Shown piece after piece: positions 25,813 through 32,688 of a DNA stretch of 37,974 nt (the stretch's first letter is position 1; each line of letters begins with the position of its first letter). The position numbers were made by a program, and so were the translations under genes. The notes beneath the pieces were generated by a model that saw only the letters and a program-made list of their open reading frames with translations, had not been told where the DNA came from and did no database searches. Origin of the DNA: Dehalococcoidia bacterium (lineage in GTDB: Bacteria; Chloroflexota; Dehalococcoidia; SZUA-161); contig JACWAE010000057.1 in NCBI GenBank assembly GCA_014874385.1, positions 1 through 37,974 of the forward strand, in the 5' to 3' direction.

Positions 25813-26601
25813 TTACCTCGACATTAGCCAATCTACGACCTCTTTGATTTCCTTGTCCCCGTTTGCCCTGGCAAGCTTATGTCCCAGTAGACACGCATCG
25901 AAAATATCGGTATGATAATGGAGAGTGCCAATAACCTGGACACTTCTCTTGCTCAATTCGTCCCCCAGCCTACGACTCACATCGTCCGAACTGACCTTGT
26001 TCAGTATAGCTGCAATTTTTTTCACGCCGGCCTCAGCAGACAAGCCCTTTATTTTTGCAGCCAACTCTATGGATTCAAGGGATGGCTCCACGACTACTAG
26101 CACGCTGTCTATACTTGTCTCTATACCCCTGCCGAAATGCTCAACTCCGGCTTCCATGTCAACAACTACTACCTCGTTTTTCTCTAGGCGCAGTTTTCGA
26201 AGGAACTCACGACTCAAGACCCCCATGGGGCAGGCACAACCCTCAAGTGATTGCAATATTTTGCCTATGCTCACTAGCTTCAAATTGCCATCGCCCATAA
26301 TGTATGGAGGGGTTATATCCTTAATCTGGATTTTGTCCTGCGTCAGCACATCCATCTTGCTCTCAGTTTCCCCCGACGAGAACCTGACTGCCATCCTTTC
26401 TTTGAGTCCTTTCTTTCCCCCCACAAGTTCCATAAGGGGTACCGGTGGATTTTCAAATCCAAGGAGACGGAAAAGTCCCGAATTTGACTCATCTGAATCA
26501 ACGACGAGGACATGATAACCATTCTCTGCAAGCTCATTTGCCAGAAGGGTAACTACAGTACTCTTTCCACTCCCACCTTTCCCGCAAACGGATATTTTCA
26601 T
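25813..26601 (-). CDS. cooC: CooC-type nickel-insertion ATPase
   Basis: A 262-residue MinD/SIMIBI-class P-loop ATPase for nickel loading of CO dehydrogenase. The deviant Walker A is CGKGGSGKST (~6-15). The metal-binding CxC of the CooC dimer is present as GCACPMG (~140). The Walker B-like VVVVDMEAGVEHFGRG is typical. The frame runs to 26625, but ATG26601 has GGAGG eight bases upstream and gives the usual MKISVCGKGG start. CooT follows directly. The target CODH must be elsewhere in the genome if present. Confidence 0.92.
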   Translation of the reverse strand: MKISVCGKGGSGKSTVVTLLANELAENGYHVLVVDSDESNSGLFRLLGFENPPVPLMELVGGKKGLKERMAVRFSSGETESKMDVLTQDKIQIKDITPPYIMGDGNLKLVSIGKILQSLEGCACPMGVLSREFLRKLRLEKNEVVVVDMEAGVEHFGRGIETSIDSVLVVVEPSLESIELAAKIKGLSAEAGVKKIAAILNKVSSDDVSRRLGDELSKRSVQVIGTLHYHTDIFDACLLGHKLARANGDKEIKEVVDWLMSR

Positions 26602-26688
26602 GTCACTTTCCTCCACTTTTTTCATAAGTAATCATGCAACGAATACAATATCTGCTTCACTATTGGCAGCGGCAGCTCAGAAAATGAG

Positions 26689-26883
26689 TCAGACGCCCTT
26701 TACCTGCGTATCATCCCTTGAAAGACGAAAGCATTCCACTATTCCAGACACATGTACAGAATTGCCACGCATTTCTAGGCGCTGCCGAGCTTCTCCAAGA
26801 GTTAGTCCCTAGTGGCCTGGAACTTGCTCCTTGACCATTCCTAACATCCAGGTTTTTCCCACCGCGGCTACCCTTTTAGGCAT
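26689..26883 (-). pseudogene. Small conserved-looking gene interrupted by an in-frame TAG
   Basis: From ATG26883, with GGAGGAG at ideal spacing, the frame reads MPKRVAAVGKTWMLGMVKEQ, then VPGH, then TAG at codon 25 (26811-26809). It continues in the same frame GLTLGEARQRLEMRGNSVHV, SGIVECFRLSRDDTQVKGV to TGA. The start overlaps the stop of the upstream coiled-coil gene (TGATG), a classic coupled arrangement. Both sides of the TAG look like one ~64-residue protein. It is either a recent nonsense mutation, a sequencing error, a recoded stop, or a 24-residue protein with a coincidental tail. I do not know the family. Confidence 0.55.
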
Positions 26884-27035
26884 CAACTCTCCTCCGACTG
26901 CTGCCTCGCTCTCTCAAGCTCCTCCTCCAACTCCTCCAGTTCCTGGAGCATAGCTGGTGGGATTGAGTGGGGCGGTATCCGTCGCCTGAGTTCTGCTATC
27001 CTTTTTTCAAGCTCATCGACCCTTTGCGTGTTCAT
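26883..27035 (-). CDS. Small coiled-coil protein, 50 residues
   Basis: Reads MNTQRVDELEKRIAELRRRI, PPHSIPPAMLQELEELEEELERARQQSEES. Two charged heptad-like helices are joined by a PPHSIPPA turn, suggesting a helical hairpin or oligomer. GGTGAGG sits five bases before ATG27035, 16 bases after the thioredoxin stop, and its TGA overlaps the next ATG. I recall similar short proteins in Dehalococcoidia-type genomes but cannot name a function. Too short for routine ORF calling, but operon position and start signals make it credible. Confidence 0.7.
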   Translation of the reverse strand: MNTQRVDELEKRIAELRRRIPPHSIPPAMLQELEELEEELERARQQSEES

Positions 27036-27051
27036 CTAGACCTCACCAGAC

Positions 27052-27378
27052 CTACCGCGCCTGGAGCAGTGACTCGACCTTGGGTCGAATCATCGCCTCG
27101 GGGACTGCGCCGAGGCTCTCATCCACTTTCTGAGCGCCTTTGAAAAATAGCACGGTCGGGATGCTCATGATACCGTACTTCATGGATATCTGTGGATTCT
27201 CATCAACATTTATTTTGCAGAATTTAACTTTACCTGCGTAAGCGTCTGCCAGCTTTTCAATCACTGGCCCAAGCATATGGCAGGGACCACACCATGGCGC
27301 CCAGAAGTCCACGACTACTGGCATGGCCGATTTGATAACCTCATTTTCAAAGCTCTGATCTTTGATCTCTAGTACCAT
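27052..27378 (-). CDS. trx: Thioredoxin
   Basis: A 108-residue classical thioredoxin with the WCGPC redox site at 29-33 (FWAPWCGPC), the buried Asp in VVVDFW and the cis-Pro in SIPTVLFF. It reduces disulfides in the cytoplasm. AGGAG precedes ATG27378. It lies within the Fur-ferredoxin-CooC run, so it may serve thiol or metal homeostasis there. No thioredoxin reductase is adjacent; the flavoenzyme at 23411 is not of that type. Confidence 0.95.
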   Translation of the reverse strand: MVLEIKDQSFENEVIKSAMPVVVDFWAPWCGPCHMLGPVIEKLADAYAGKVKFCKINVDENPQISMKYGIMSIPTVLFFKGAQKVDESLGAVPEAMIRPKVESLLQAR

Positions 27379-27470
27379 ATATTTCTCCTCACTATTTTAT
27401 TCCCTGTGTTTCCCAGGGTATAATTACATCTAGCTGCTGATAGAATAACTTCATCTTTCCGGTGAAAATG

Positions 27471-27683
27471 TTACATCTTCGCTATATCGATTGCCTTCAA
27501 GGGACAGGCACGGACACAGTCCCCGCAACCCCGGCAAACAAAAGGACTTGTCATAGGTACTTCATAGATTTCCTCTTGCTTAAGCAGCTTATAGCGGCAA
27601 GCTTGGGTTGCTTCACAAATACCGTTTTCACACCTATCCGGGTGGCATTTATTGTAATCCACTAAGGCTATCTTGCTAGGCAT
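27471..27683 (-). CDS. Ferredoxin-like [4Fe-4S] protein (RLI/ABCE N-terminus-like)
   Basis: 70 residues. The N-terminal part MPSKIALVDYNKCHPDRCENGICEA resembles the cysteine-rich start of ABCE1/RLI proteins. The C-terminal part carries a [4Fe-4S] motif CRGCGDCVRACPLKAID. The remaining Cys residues (NKCHPDRC…GICEATQAC) could hold a second cluster. The frame continues upstream through the end of the Fur gene; ATG27683 overlaps Fur's last bases by 8, implying translational coupling. Probable electron carrier or metal sensor partner of Fur. Confidence 0.8.
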   Translation of the reverse strand: MPSKIALVDYNKCHPDRCENGICEATQACRYKLLKQEEIYEVPMTSPFVCRGCGDCVRACPLKAIDIAKM

Positions 27684-28113
27684 GTTCTTCTTTTTTCTTT
27701 TCTTTAGCACAGTCCGAACAATGGCCTTCAAGATATACTTCGGCTTTAGTCACTATGAAGCCATGTTCAAACTTCACCTTGTCAACCATCTCACTCAGGG
27801 GACAATCAAAATCAATGACCTTCCCACATCTACTGCACACCAGATGCTGGTGCTGAGGGGAATGCTTGATTTCATAGTAACAGCGTGCCTGCCCCAGCCT
27901 TTTCTCATCGACGAGTCCTAATCGTTTAAATAGGTTAAGACTCCGGTAAACCGTGGCAGTGCTTATGGACTTATCTTTGCTGGCAGCACGCCTGAACAAT
28001 TCTTTGGCATCAATATGTCCATTGGCCTCACGAATAAGCCCTAATAGCAGATGGCGTTGCTTGGTTTGTGGATGGCCCTGCATTTCTTTGGAATAGTTGC
28101 GACTGATTCTCAT
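27676..28113 (-). CDS. Fur-family metal-dependent regulator
   Basis: About 145 residues. The winged helix includes KELFRRAASKDKSISTATVYRSLNLFKRLGLV. The metal-binding half has HSPQHQHLVCSRCGKVIDFDCP and CSDCAKE, so both structural CxxC pairs are present. Fur, PerR, Zur and Nur cannot be told apart by eye. The start is uncertain: the frame opens at 28155 inside the promoter -35; ATG28113 lies just after the expected transcription start, and ATG28083 is another option; none has a good Shine-Dalgarno. A Fur-box-like palindrome at 28104-28118 suggests autoregulation. It leads an operon with ferredoxin, thioredoxin, CooC and CooT. Confidence 0.9.
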   Translation of the reverse strand: MRISRNYSKEMQGHPQTKQRHLLLGLIREANGHIDAKELFRRAASKDKSISTATVYRSLNLFKRLGLVDEKRLGQARCYYEIKHSPQHQHLVCSRCGKVIDFDCPLSEMVDKVKFEHGFIVTKAEVYLEGHCSDCAKEKKKEEHA

Positions 28114-28118
28114 TCTCA
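28104..28118 (-). promoter_or_regulatory. Fur-box-like operator
   Basis: Minus strand TGAGAATGAGAATCA matches the 7-1-7 Fur consensus (TGATAAT-N-ATTATCA) at 11 of 14 arm positions. It lies immediately downstream of the predicted -10 at 28131-28126, well placed for repression. Confidence 0.55.
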
Positions 28119-28125
28119 CTAATTC

Positions 28126-28155
28126 ATAATAACACCCGATTACTAATTCTGTCAA
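28126..28155 (-). promoter_or_regulatory. Sigma-70 type promoter of the Fur operon
   Basis: Minus strand: -35 TTGACA (28155-28150), an 18-base spacer, and -10 TATTAT (28131-28126). Transcription would begin near 28119, which argues against the 28155 start codon for Fur. Confidence 0.65.
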
Positions 28156-28296
28156 TAGGGATAGCCGTATTTGGGTAAAGATTCCTTAGAGTATTGCTTA
28201 ACTAAATAGTATGTTGTGACGACCCCTGCTCCTTGGCGATGCGCAAGTGTTAGACCCAATATAACTGGTAGGTGAAATCTGGTTTTGTTCCTCAGC

Positions 28297-28776
28297 CTAT
28301 AAAGCATTTCTGAGCATTTGCAGAATGGTATCCATTTTCCGGCTATGGGCGTCGACCAAACTGCTGAAGGTTTCTACTGCTTGTCTTGCTCGTTTTGTCT
28401 TGACCAGTAAATCTGCTGATGACAGTTGGCTTCGGTCGGTATCCTCCAGTGCAGCTTTAACCCTTTCAAACTGCTTCGTAATCTCGCTGCATTCTTTGTT
28501 TATCGCGTTCATCAAAACGTCACCTATAAGTGGTTTCAATAGTAGGCTCTCTCGCTGGTGGTGGTCTTGAAGTCCTTCTCGAAGGTACTGTAGAGTTTGT
28601 CTTAGACTGAATTGCCTGTCGGCAATAATCTTGCACTGCTCTGAATTAAATTCATCTGAACACTGAGATGACACCAGCACCAAATCGTCGATGCTCTTCT
28701 TTGCCTCCACTACATAGTGCCTTATCGCCTCATGCACTTTAGATAGTTCCTCGATTGTTCGTATAGTCTCAAACAC
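28297..28776 (-). CDS. Hemerythrin-like helical protein
   Basis: 159 residues, all helical. LSKVHEAIRHYV, LQDHHQRESLLLKPLI and LVDAHSRKMDTIL fall where the helices carrying the His ligands of hemerythrin HHE domains lie. At the position where an Glu-His pair is usual, the sequence has KECSEI, so one ligand may be Cys or missing. If it binds iron it could sense or store O2 or NO; otherwise only the fold is kept. It starts at GTG28776 with GAGGTGA upstream. It sits just ahead of the Fur operon on the same strand but separated by 141 bases containing Fur's promoter. Confidence 0.6.
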   Translation of the reverse strand: MFETIRTIEELSKVHEAIRHYVVEAKKSIDDLVLVSSQCSDEFNSEQCKIIADRQFSLRQTLQYLREGLQDHHQRESLLLKPLIGDVLMNAINKECSEITKQFERVKAALEDTDRSQLSSADLLVKTKRARQAVETFSSLVDAHSRKMDTILQMLRNAL

Positions 28777-28847
28777 ATTATCACCTCTCTTGCAGATTCC
28801 TATCAGTGTTCCTCATGGACAAACATAGCCACGTATTTTATTGTACT

Positions 28848-28916
28848 TTATCTCTTATCTGAATCACATGTTTTACCTGATACAATTACCGTGAAACCCG
28901 CATCAACAGAGAATCC
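28848..28916 (-). pseudogene. 3' remnant of a methyltransferase gene paralogous to 24874-25551
   Basis: The minus strand reads GFSVDAGFTVIVSGKTCDSD then KR and TAA. The methyltransferase at the other end of this operon ends GFSVDAGFTIVVAGKREL…, so 12 of 15 residues agree, with no trace of the rest. Homology stops at ~28916, where a palindromic repeat begins. Confidence 0.7.
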
Positions 28917-28920
28917 AATA

Positions 28921-29030
28921 ACCCGAAGGGCAGGGTTCCACGGGCTATGCCCGTGGGGGAATGCGTGTTCGCCCGAAGGGCGTCAAGCGAAGCTTGTTTA
29001 TGAGAAGTGCCACGGGCTTTGCCCGTGGGT
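28921..29030. repeat. Palindromic repeat array (CCACGGGC-N3-GCCCGTGG twice)
   Basis: Two copies of an 8-bp-arm palindrome with 3-base loops, at 28938-28956 (loop TAT) and 29010-29028 (loop TTT). Between them lies CGCCC-GAA-GGGCG (28970-28982) and around 28924 another CCCGAAGGG. The array sits exactly between two gene fragments and so marks a rearrangement point or an inserted REP-like element. Confidence 0.75.
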
Positions 29031-29211
29031 ATCTACTATTAGTAGTGAACACCTTTTCTTGATGCTTGTGGAACACATAAACTTGGCATTTCTTGCCAGT
29101 ACCAAAATTCTTCAGAATGAACTTTGGCACGTAGTGCTGAATTTTGGCTTGGTTACTGCTGCCCACCTGCACCCCGTAAAAAGCATATACCAGACTATCA
29201 CACGGAGTCAA
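29031..29211 (-). pseudogene. 5' fragment of a DUF4238-family gene
   Basis: Minus strand encodes QAKIQHYVPKFILKNFGTGK then KCQVYVFHKHQEKVFTTN, the characteristic N-terminal QHYVPxFxLxNF and YVFDK motif of DUF4238 proteins. After ~60 residues the frame enters the palindromic array and the rest of the ~300-residue family is missing. The reading frame opens at 29211; the true start may be a GTG nearer 29160. Truncated and presumably non-functional. Confidence 0.65.
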
Positions 29212-29247
29212 TTCGTTTAGCTGTTTATTTGTTTCCCGCCGGTCTAA

Positions 29248-29273
29248 TAGGGGCGTTCAATTGAACGCCCCTA
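29248..29273. repeat. Perfect 26-bp palindrome (GGGGCGTTCAA type)
   Basis: Two 13-bp arms meet without a spacer: TAGGGGCGTTCAA and its reverse complement. It lies 22 bases past the methyltransferase stop. Its GGGGCG core resembles the element at 14799-14818. It could act as an mRNA-stabilising hairpin; no T-run follows on the minus strand. Confidence 0.8.
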
Positions 29274-29295
29274 CTGATTGCTAAAGGCTGACCGC

Positions 29296-30024
29296 TTACC
29301 GAGTCTGAGGCGCCTTCCTCAGATACACCACCAGGCTTTTGGGGAAAAAGTTGTCTAAGAAGCTTTCCGAACGTTGGAAAAAGCGGTTCCTGTGCCGGTT
29401 GCTGTCCATCTCCCAGACCAGAAACTTGTGATAGATTGCAGGCACCAGCGCCTTCTCGTTCCTCACTCCGAATAAACACCGCAGCAGCCAGTACACGGAG
29501 TGATAAGCGTGTTTGTGCCGCACAGCGTAAACCTTGAAGTTGTTGCGCTCCAGCAGGTCAATGAGCTTGTTTGCGTGATATATCCTGATATGCCCGCCGG
29601 GATTAGTGTGATAGGCTTCGGACAATGCCCAGAAGATAGTCTCCGGAAACCAGGTAGGCACGCTGACAGCCAGCTCTCCATCATCCTTCAATACTCTCAG
29701 CAGCTCCTGGACACCTTGCTCATCGTCTATTACGTGCTCCAGCACCTCTGAACAAACAATCTTATCGAAGCCGCCATCCTTAAAAGGCAGCCTCATGGTG
29801 TTCCCCAGGATTATATTCCAGTTGCCTTTAGCCAGGTCATCTTTCTCCATCTCCTGGAACATGTACTTCGCCTTGAGCAAAGACTCCAGGTCGATGTCCA
29901 TAGAGTATACGTGACAATGATCGAGGCTGCACACATGCCAGCTATGCCTCCCCGCCCCACACCCCACATCCAATACCCGCTCCCCGCTTTCTACGGTAAA
30001 AAGTTTGAAATCTACAGTGAGCAA
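29296..30024 (-). CDS. Class I SAM-dependent methyltransferase, polysaccharide-type locus
   Basis: 242 residues. SAM-binding motif I is VLDVGCGAGRHSWH (~17-30), the acidic motif II is YSMDIDLESLLKA, then NTMRLPFKDGGFDKIVCSEVLEHV, which is typical of type-11 methyltransferases. The C-terminal half (to KSLVVYLRKAP) is longer than the minimal fold. It starts at TTG30024, immediately after the glycosyltransferase stop (TAG-TTG), with GGAGG eight bases upstream, so the two are translationally linked. It probably methylates a sugar or lipid in the same glycan pathway; target unknown. Confidence 0.88.
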   Translation of the reverse strand: MLTVDFKLFTVESGERVLDVGCGAGRHSWHVCSLDHCHVYSMDIDLESLLKAKYMFQEMEKDDLAKGNWNIILGNTMRLPFKDGGFDKIVCSEVLEHVIDDEQGVQELLRVLKDDGELAVSVPTWFPETIFWALSEAYHTNPGGHIRIYHANKLIDLLERNNFKVYAVRHKHAYHSVYWLLRCLFGVRNEKALVPAIYHKFLVWEMDSNRHRNRFFQRSESFLDNFFPKSLVVYLRKAPQTR

Positions 30025-31254
30025 CTAGGCAACCTCCTTGTAGATTTCCAGAGTCTTCTTCGCCGCATCCTCCCAGCTAAAAGCCTCCTCTATCCTTTTC
30101 CTCGCCGCTTGCCCCAGACTCTGCCTCAACGGTTTGTCTGCAAGGAGACGCTTTATCGCCTCTGCCAGGGCAACAGAGTCTTCCGGCGGCACCAGCATCC
30201 CCGCACTGCCATTGCCCACAACCTCCGGCAAAGCCCCCGCTTTGGTGGCTATAACAGGCGTGCCGCAGGACATGGCCTCTGCGCAGGGAAGCCCGAATCC
30301 CTCGTACAGTGAAGCTGTAACCGCCACCTCTGCCGTGGAATAACGCCTGACCAGCTCTTCGGTGTTGAGACGGCCGGTAAAGGTTACCCTGTCTTCGAGC
30401 CCCAGCTCTCGTACCAGCCTGGGAGCATACTTGGTGTGCTCGCCTATCCTATCCACAATAGTCAGCTTAACATCTGTATCGTCTTTCAGCATCTGTATCG
30501 CCTTCAATAAATAGATGACGCCCTTTTTCCTGTCCTCGGTATTGGCCACCATGATGATTCTATTAGGTTCCCGCTCCACATGATCGACTTTCTTGAAGAC
30601 ATCGGTATCGATGCCGTTATGCACTACTCTCACCTTAGATTCGGGTACATGGAAGATGCGAACAACGTCGTCCGCCGAGCTCTTTGATACCGTTATCACG
30701 CGGTCCATTCTCTTGCTCACGACACCCTGCATGATACTGAAAGAATAGAAAATAATGCGCTTGAATTTACTCGCGAACCTCCTGGCCTGGGCCAAGTCTG
30801 CCTTCATATCGATGGGGATAGGGTGATGTATCGTGGCTACCACCGGTACCCCCAGGCTCTTCATCATGAGCAAGCCGAAGCCAAGGGTTTGATTGTCATG
30901 GACGACATCGAACTTCACGCTGGGGTTCAGTTCCCGCAGCTTCAGATATGCCCTCACGCTGAAGGTAAATATCTCGGGGAACATCCCCACGTGCTTTGCC
31001 GCAACCTCATAGAAGTTGATGGGGTCAAGCATCCTTAAGGGGTCTTTCAAGGAAGACAATGCCTGCGTCTCGTACAGATTCAGGCCGTCAAGCTCGTGCA
31101 GCTTTACTCCGTCTGGAACCGAAGGGTAAGGAGGCCCGGCCATCACGTGGACTTCGTGCCCCAACCGGTGGAGCGCCTTGGCCAGGTAGTAGACGTAGAT
31201 GCCTTGGCCGCCGCAATACATATTGCCCCTGTAGGTTAAGAGGCATATCCTCAT
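30025..31254 (-). CDS. Glycosyltransferase family 4 protein
   Basis: 409 residues with the GT-B fold. The N-terminal domain starts MRICLLTYRGNMYCGGQGIYVYYLA (acceptor-side GGxG loop). The C-terminal donor domain has VHNGIDTDVF, RKKGVIYLLKA and the E-x7-E motif EGFGLPCAEAMSCGTPVIA. It would transfer a sugar from a nucleotide or lipid carrier on the cytoplasmic side of the membrane, for a surface glycan or glycolipid. It is the first gene of a pair with the methyltransferase. Its Shine-Dalgarno is weak. An intrinsic terminator lies 41 bases upstream of the start. Confidence 0.93.
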   Translation of the reverse strand: MRICLLTYRGNMYCGGQGIYVYYLAKALHRLGHEVHVMAGPPYPSVPDGVKLHELDGLNLYETQALSSLKDPLRMLDPINFYEVAAKHVGMFPEIFTFSVRAYLKLRELNPSVKFDVVHDNQTLGFGLLMMKSLGVPVVATIHHPIPIDMKADLAQARRFASKFKRIIFYSFSIMQGVVSKRMDRVITVSKSSADDVVRIFHVPESKVRVVHNGIDTDVFKKVDHVEREPNRIIMVANTEDRKKGVIYLLKAIQMLKDDTDVKLTIVDRIGEHTKYAPRLVRELGLEDRVTFTGRLNTEELVRRYSTAEVAVTASLYEGFGLPCAEAMSCGTPVIATKAGALPEVVGNGSAGMLVPPEDSVALAEAIKRLLADKPLRQSLGQAARKRIEEAFSWEDAAKKTLEIYKEVA

Positions 31255-31292
31255 TCTTCACGCCACCGTATCGCTTAAATCTGCCCGGAGCT

Positions 31293-31328
31293 GCAAAAAG
31301 GCCCCTTCCTGCTACGCAGGCAGGGGCC
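31293..31328 (-). terminator. Intrinsic terminator, minus strand
   Basis: The stem GGCCCCT-T-CCTGC / GCAGG-C-AGGGGCC (31300-31328), 12 pairs with one mismatch and a 3-base loop, is followed on the minus strand by TTTTTGCAG. It would stop leftward transcription entering the glycosyltransferase gene, although no minus-strand gene is recognised to its right. Confidence 0.7.
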
Positions 31329-31329
31329 A

Positions 31330-31499
31330 AAATGAATTCCAAAATGCCGCCATGACGTTCAACATTATACCAGAAAGCCCCAACATAGTGAAATGTAGCG
31401 TCGCCACGCGAGGGGCGACAGATTTTCTTCGTGATAGGAGTCACGATGCTACGTAAAGCTCAAAATTTTGAGCCTCCATCGCCCCGCGACATCTTCCTC
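31330..31499. repeat. Three-arm palindromic element and a 16-bp palindrome
   Basis: 31395-31452 folds as a cloverleaf: outer stem GTAGCGTC/GATGCTAC (one mismatch), inner hairpins GTCGCC/GGCGAC and TCGTGA/TCACGA. Just beyond, 31458-31473 is a perfect palindrome with arms GCTCAAAA. No coding sequence is seen. Confidence 0.6.
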
Positions 31500-31529
31500 T
31501 TGACAGTATAAGAACTAATGTCCTATTAT
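31500..31529 (+). promoter_or_regulatory. Sigma-70 type promoter upstream of the SDR gene
   Basis: -35 TTGACA (31500-31505), an 18-base spacer, and -10 TATTAT (31524-31529). It is 374 bases before the SDR start, implying a long leader or an independent small RNA. Confidence 0.55.
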
Positions 31530-31902
31530 TGCAGCATATTAATAAATCGGGGGTTCTATGCCCGGAACCACCGACCATTTAGAGCCACGCTTGAGGCTGA
31601 TTGCCGGCTGGCTCGGTAAAGTTTTGACTTTACTGATAAACTGAATAAGCGGGGTTGCGTCGCGGGAATCGTTTTGGGGAATTCGCTCCTCAACATAGGG
31701 GCGTTTTTTACTCGGGCAGTCCCCAAGCGTTCAGACGAAGCTGAATGCAGCCTGCGTAATCCGGCGAGCAGGGGCCCAGAAAATTTTGAAATGCCAAAAT
31801 TCGAATCCCGGGCTGTGCTGTGCCCAATCGAGCTTGACATCTCCTCTCACAACCACTAGCATTCTATAACTGTAACCGTACTAATATCAAAGAGGTGATA
31901 AG
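31530..31902 (+). other. Long leader or candidate non-coding RNA
   Basis: About 370 bases with no convincing gene between the promoter and the SDR start. Hairpins seen: GAGCCA/TGGCTC (31582-31614), GTAAAG/CTTTAC (31616-31633). A G-rich segment CGGGCAGTCCCC near 31712 and GCAGCCTGCG near 31747 vaguely recall 6S-RNA bubble sequences but their spacing does not fit. No known riboswitch core recognised. Confidence 0.3.
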
Positions 31903-32688
31903 ATGCCAGGACAGCTAGACGGTAGGGTAGCTTTAGTAACAGGTGCCGCTTCCGGTATCGGGCGGGCCATTGCTCTCCGCTTTGCCCGGGAAGGAGCAAA
32001 AGTAGCCGCCGTGGATATCAACCTGGATGGAGCCAAAAAGGTCGCCAGGGGAATTAAGGGGCTCAAGAGCAAAGCCATAGCCATCAAGTGCGATGTGTCC
32101 AGGGAAAAACAGGTGGAGCAGGCGGTCAAGCAGACACAAGAACAACTGGGCAACATCGGTATTTTAGTTAATAACGCCGGCTTCGCCGGTGGCTGTTTCA
32201 TTGCCGACCTGGCAACAGAAGAATGGCGCAGAATGTTCGCAGTCCACTGCGATGGCATGTTCTTCTTTTCCAGAGCAGCAATCAAATGTATGGAAAAGGG
32301 AGACCGCATAATAAATATTTCATCGATGGATGGGATCCAGGGCCAGGTCTTCAGCACACACTATGCTGCCGCTAAGGGGGCAGTGATCGCTTTCACCACA
32401 TCGCTGGCACTAGAGCTGGCACCGAGAGGGATAACAGTCAACTCCATAGCACCCGGAGTCATCAGAACATCAATGGGTGAGATGCTAGTGGAAGTTGCGC
32501 CATCCGACTTTACGAATGAGATACCGGCACTGAGATGGGGCAAGCCTGAGGACATAGCTGAAACAGCGCTATTTCTGGCATCTCCAGGTGCCAGCTATGT
32601 AACGGGGCAGACAATCCTGGTGGACGGGGGAATAACCCTCGCTAATCCGGTAAACCGCTTCACGGCAAAGCTGATGGGATTGCCTTAA
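31903..32688 (+). CDS. Short-chain dehydrogenase/reductase (classical SDR)
   Basis: 261 residues. The nucleotide motif is TGAASGIG (13-20), with VDIN at ~37-40 where an acidic residue favours NAD(H). NNAG is at ~90-93 and the catalytic set is Ser140/141, Tyr154 and Lys158 (YAAAK). The C-terminal VTGQTILVDGG is typical. It reduces or oxidises a hydroxyl/keto group on an unknown substrate. GAGGTGATAAG precedes ATG31903. It starts a plus-strand run with the RmlA-like and RmlC-like genes, but a 144-base gap leaves co-transcription uncertain. Confidence 0.93.
   Translation: MPGQLDGRVALVTGAASGIGRAIALRFAREGAKVAAVDINLDGAKKVARGIKGLKSKAIAIKCDVSREKQVEQAVKQTQEQLGNIGILVNNAGFAGGCFIADLATEEWRRMFAVHCDGMFFFSRAAIKCMEKGDRIINISSMDGIQGQVFSTHYAAAKGAVIAFTTSLALELAPRGITVNSIAPGVIRTSMGEMLVEVAPSDFTNEIPALRWGKPEDIAETALFLASPGASYVTGQTILVDGGITLANPVNRFTAKLMGLP

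Noticed and set aside
28921-29030. CRISPR array
   Set aside because: Two palindromes 72 bases apart with different interior sequence and no regular repeat-spacer pattern.
31700-31770. 6S RNA
   Set aside because: Two short matches to 6S bubble sequences occur, but they are only ~25 bases apart and no closing stems form.
31556-31840. 94-residue minus-strand and 61-residue plus-strand open frames in the SDR leader
   Set aside because: Arg/Ser-rich sequences with no motif or ribosome site; more likely by-products of a structured non-coding stretch.
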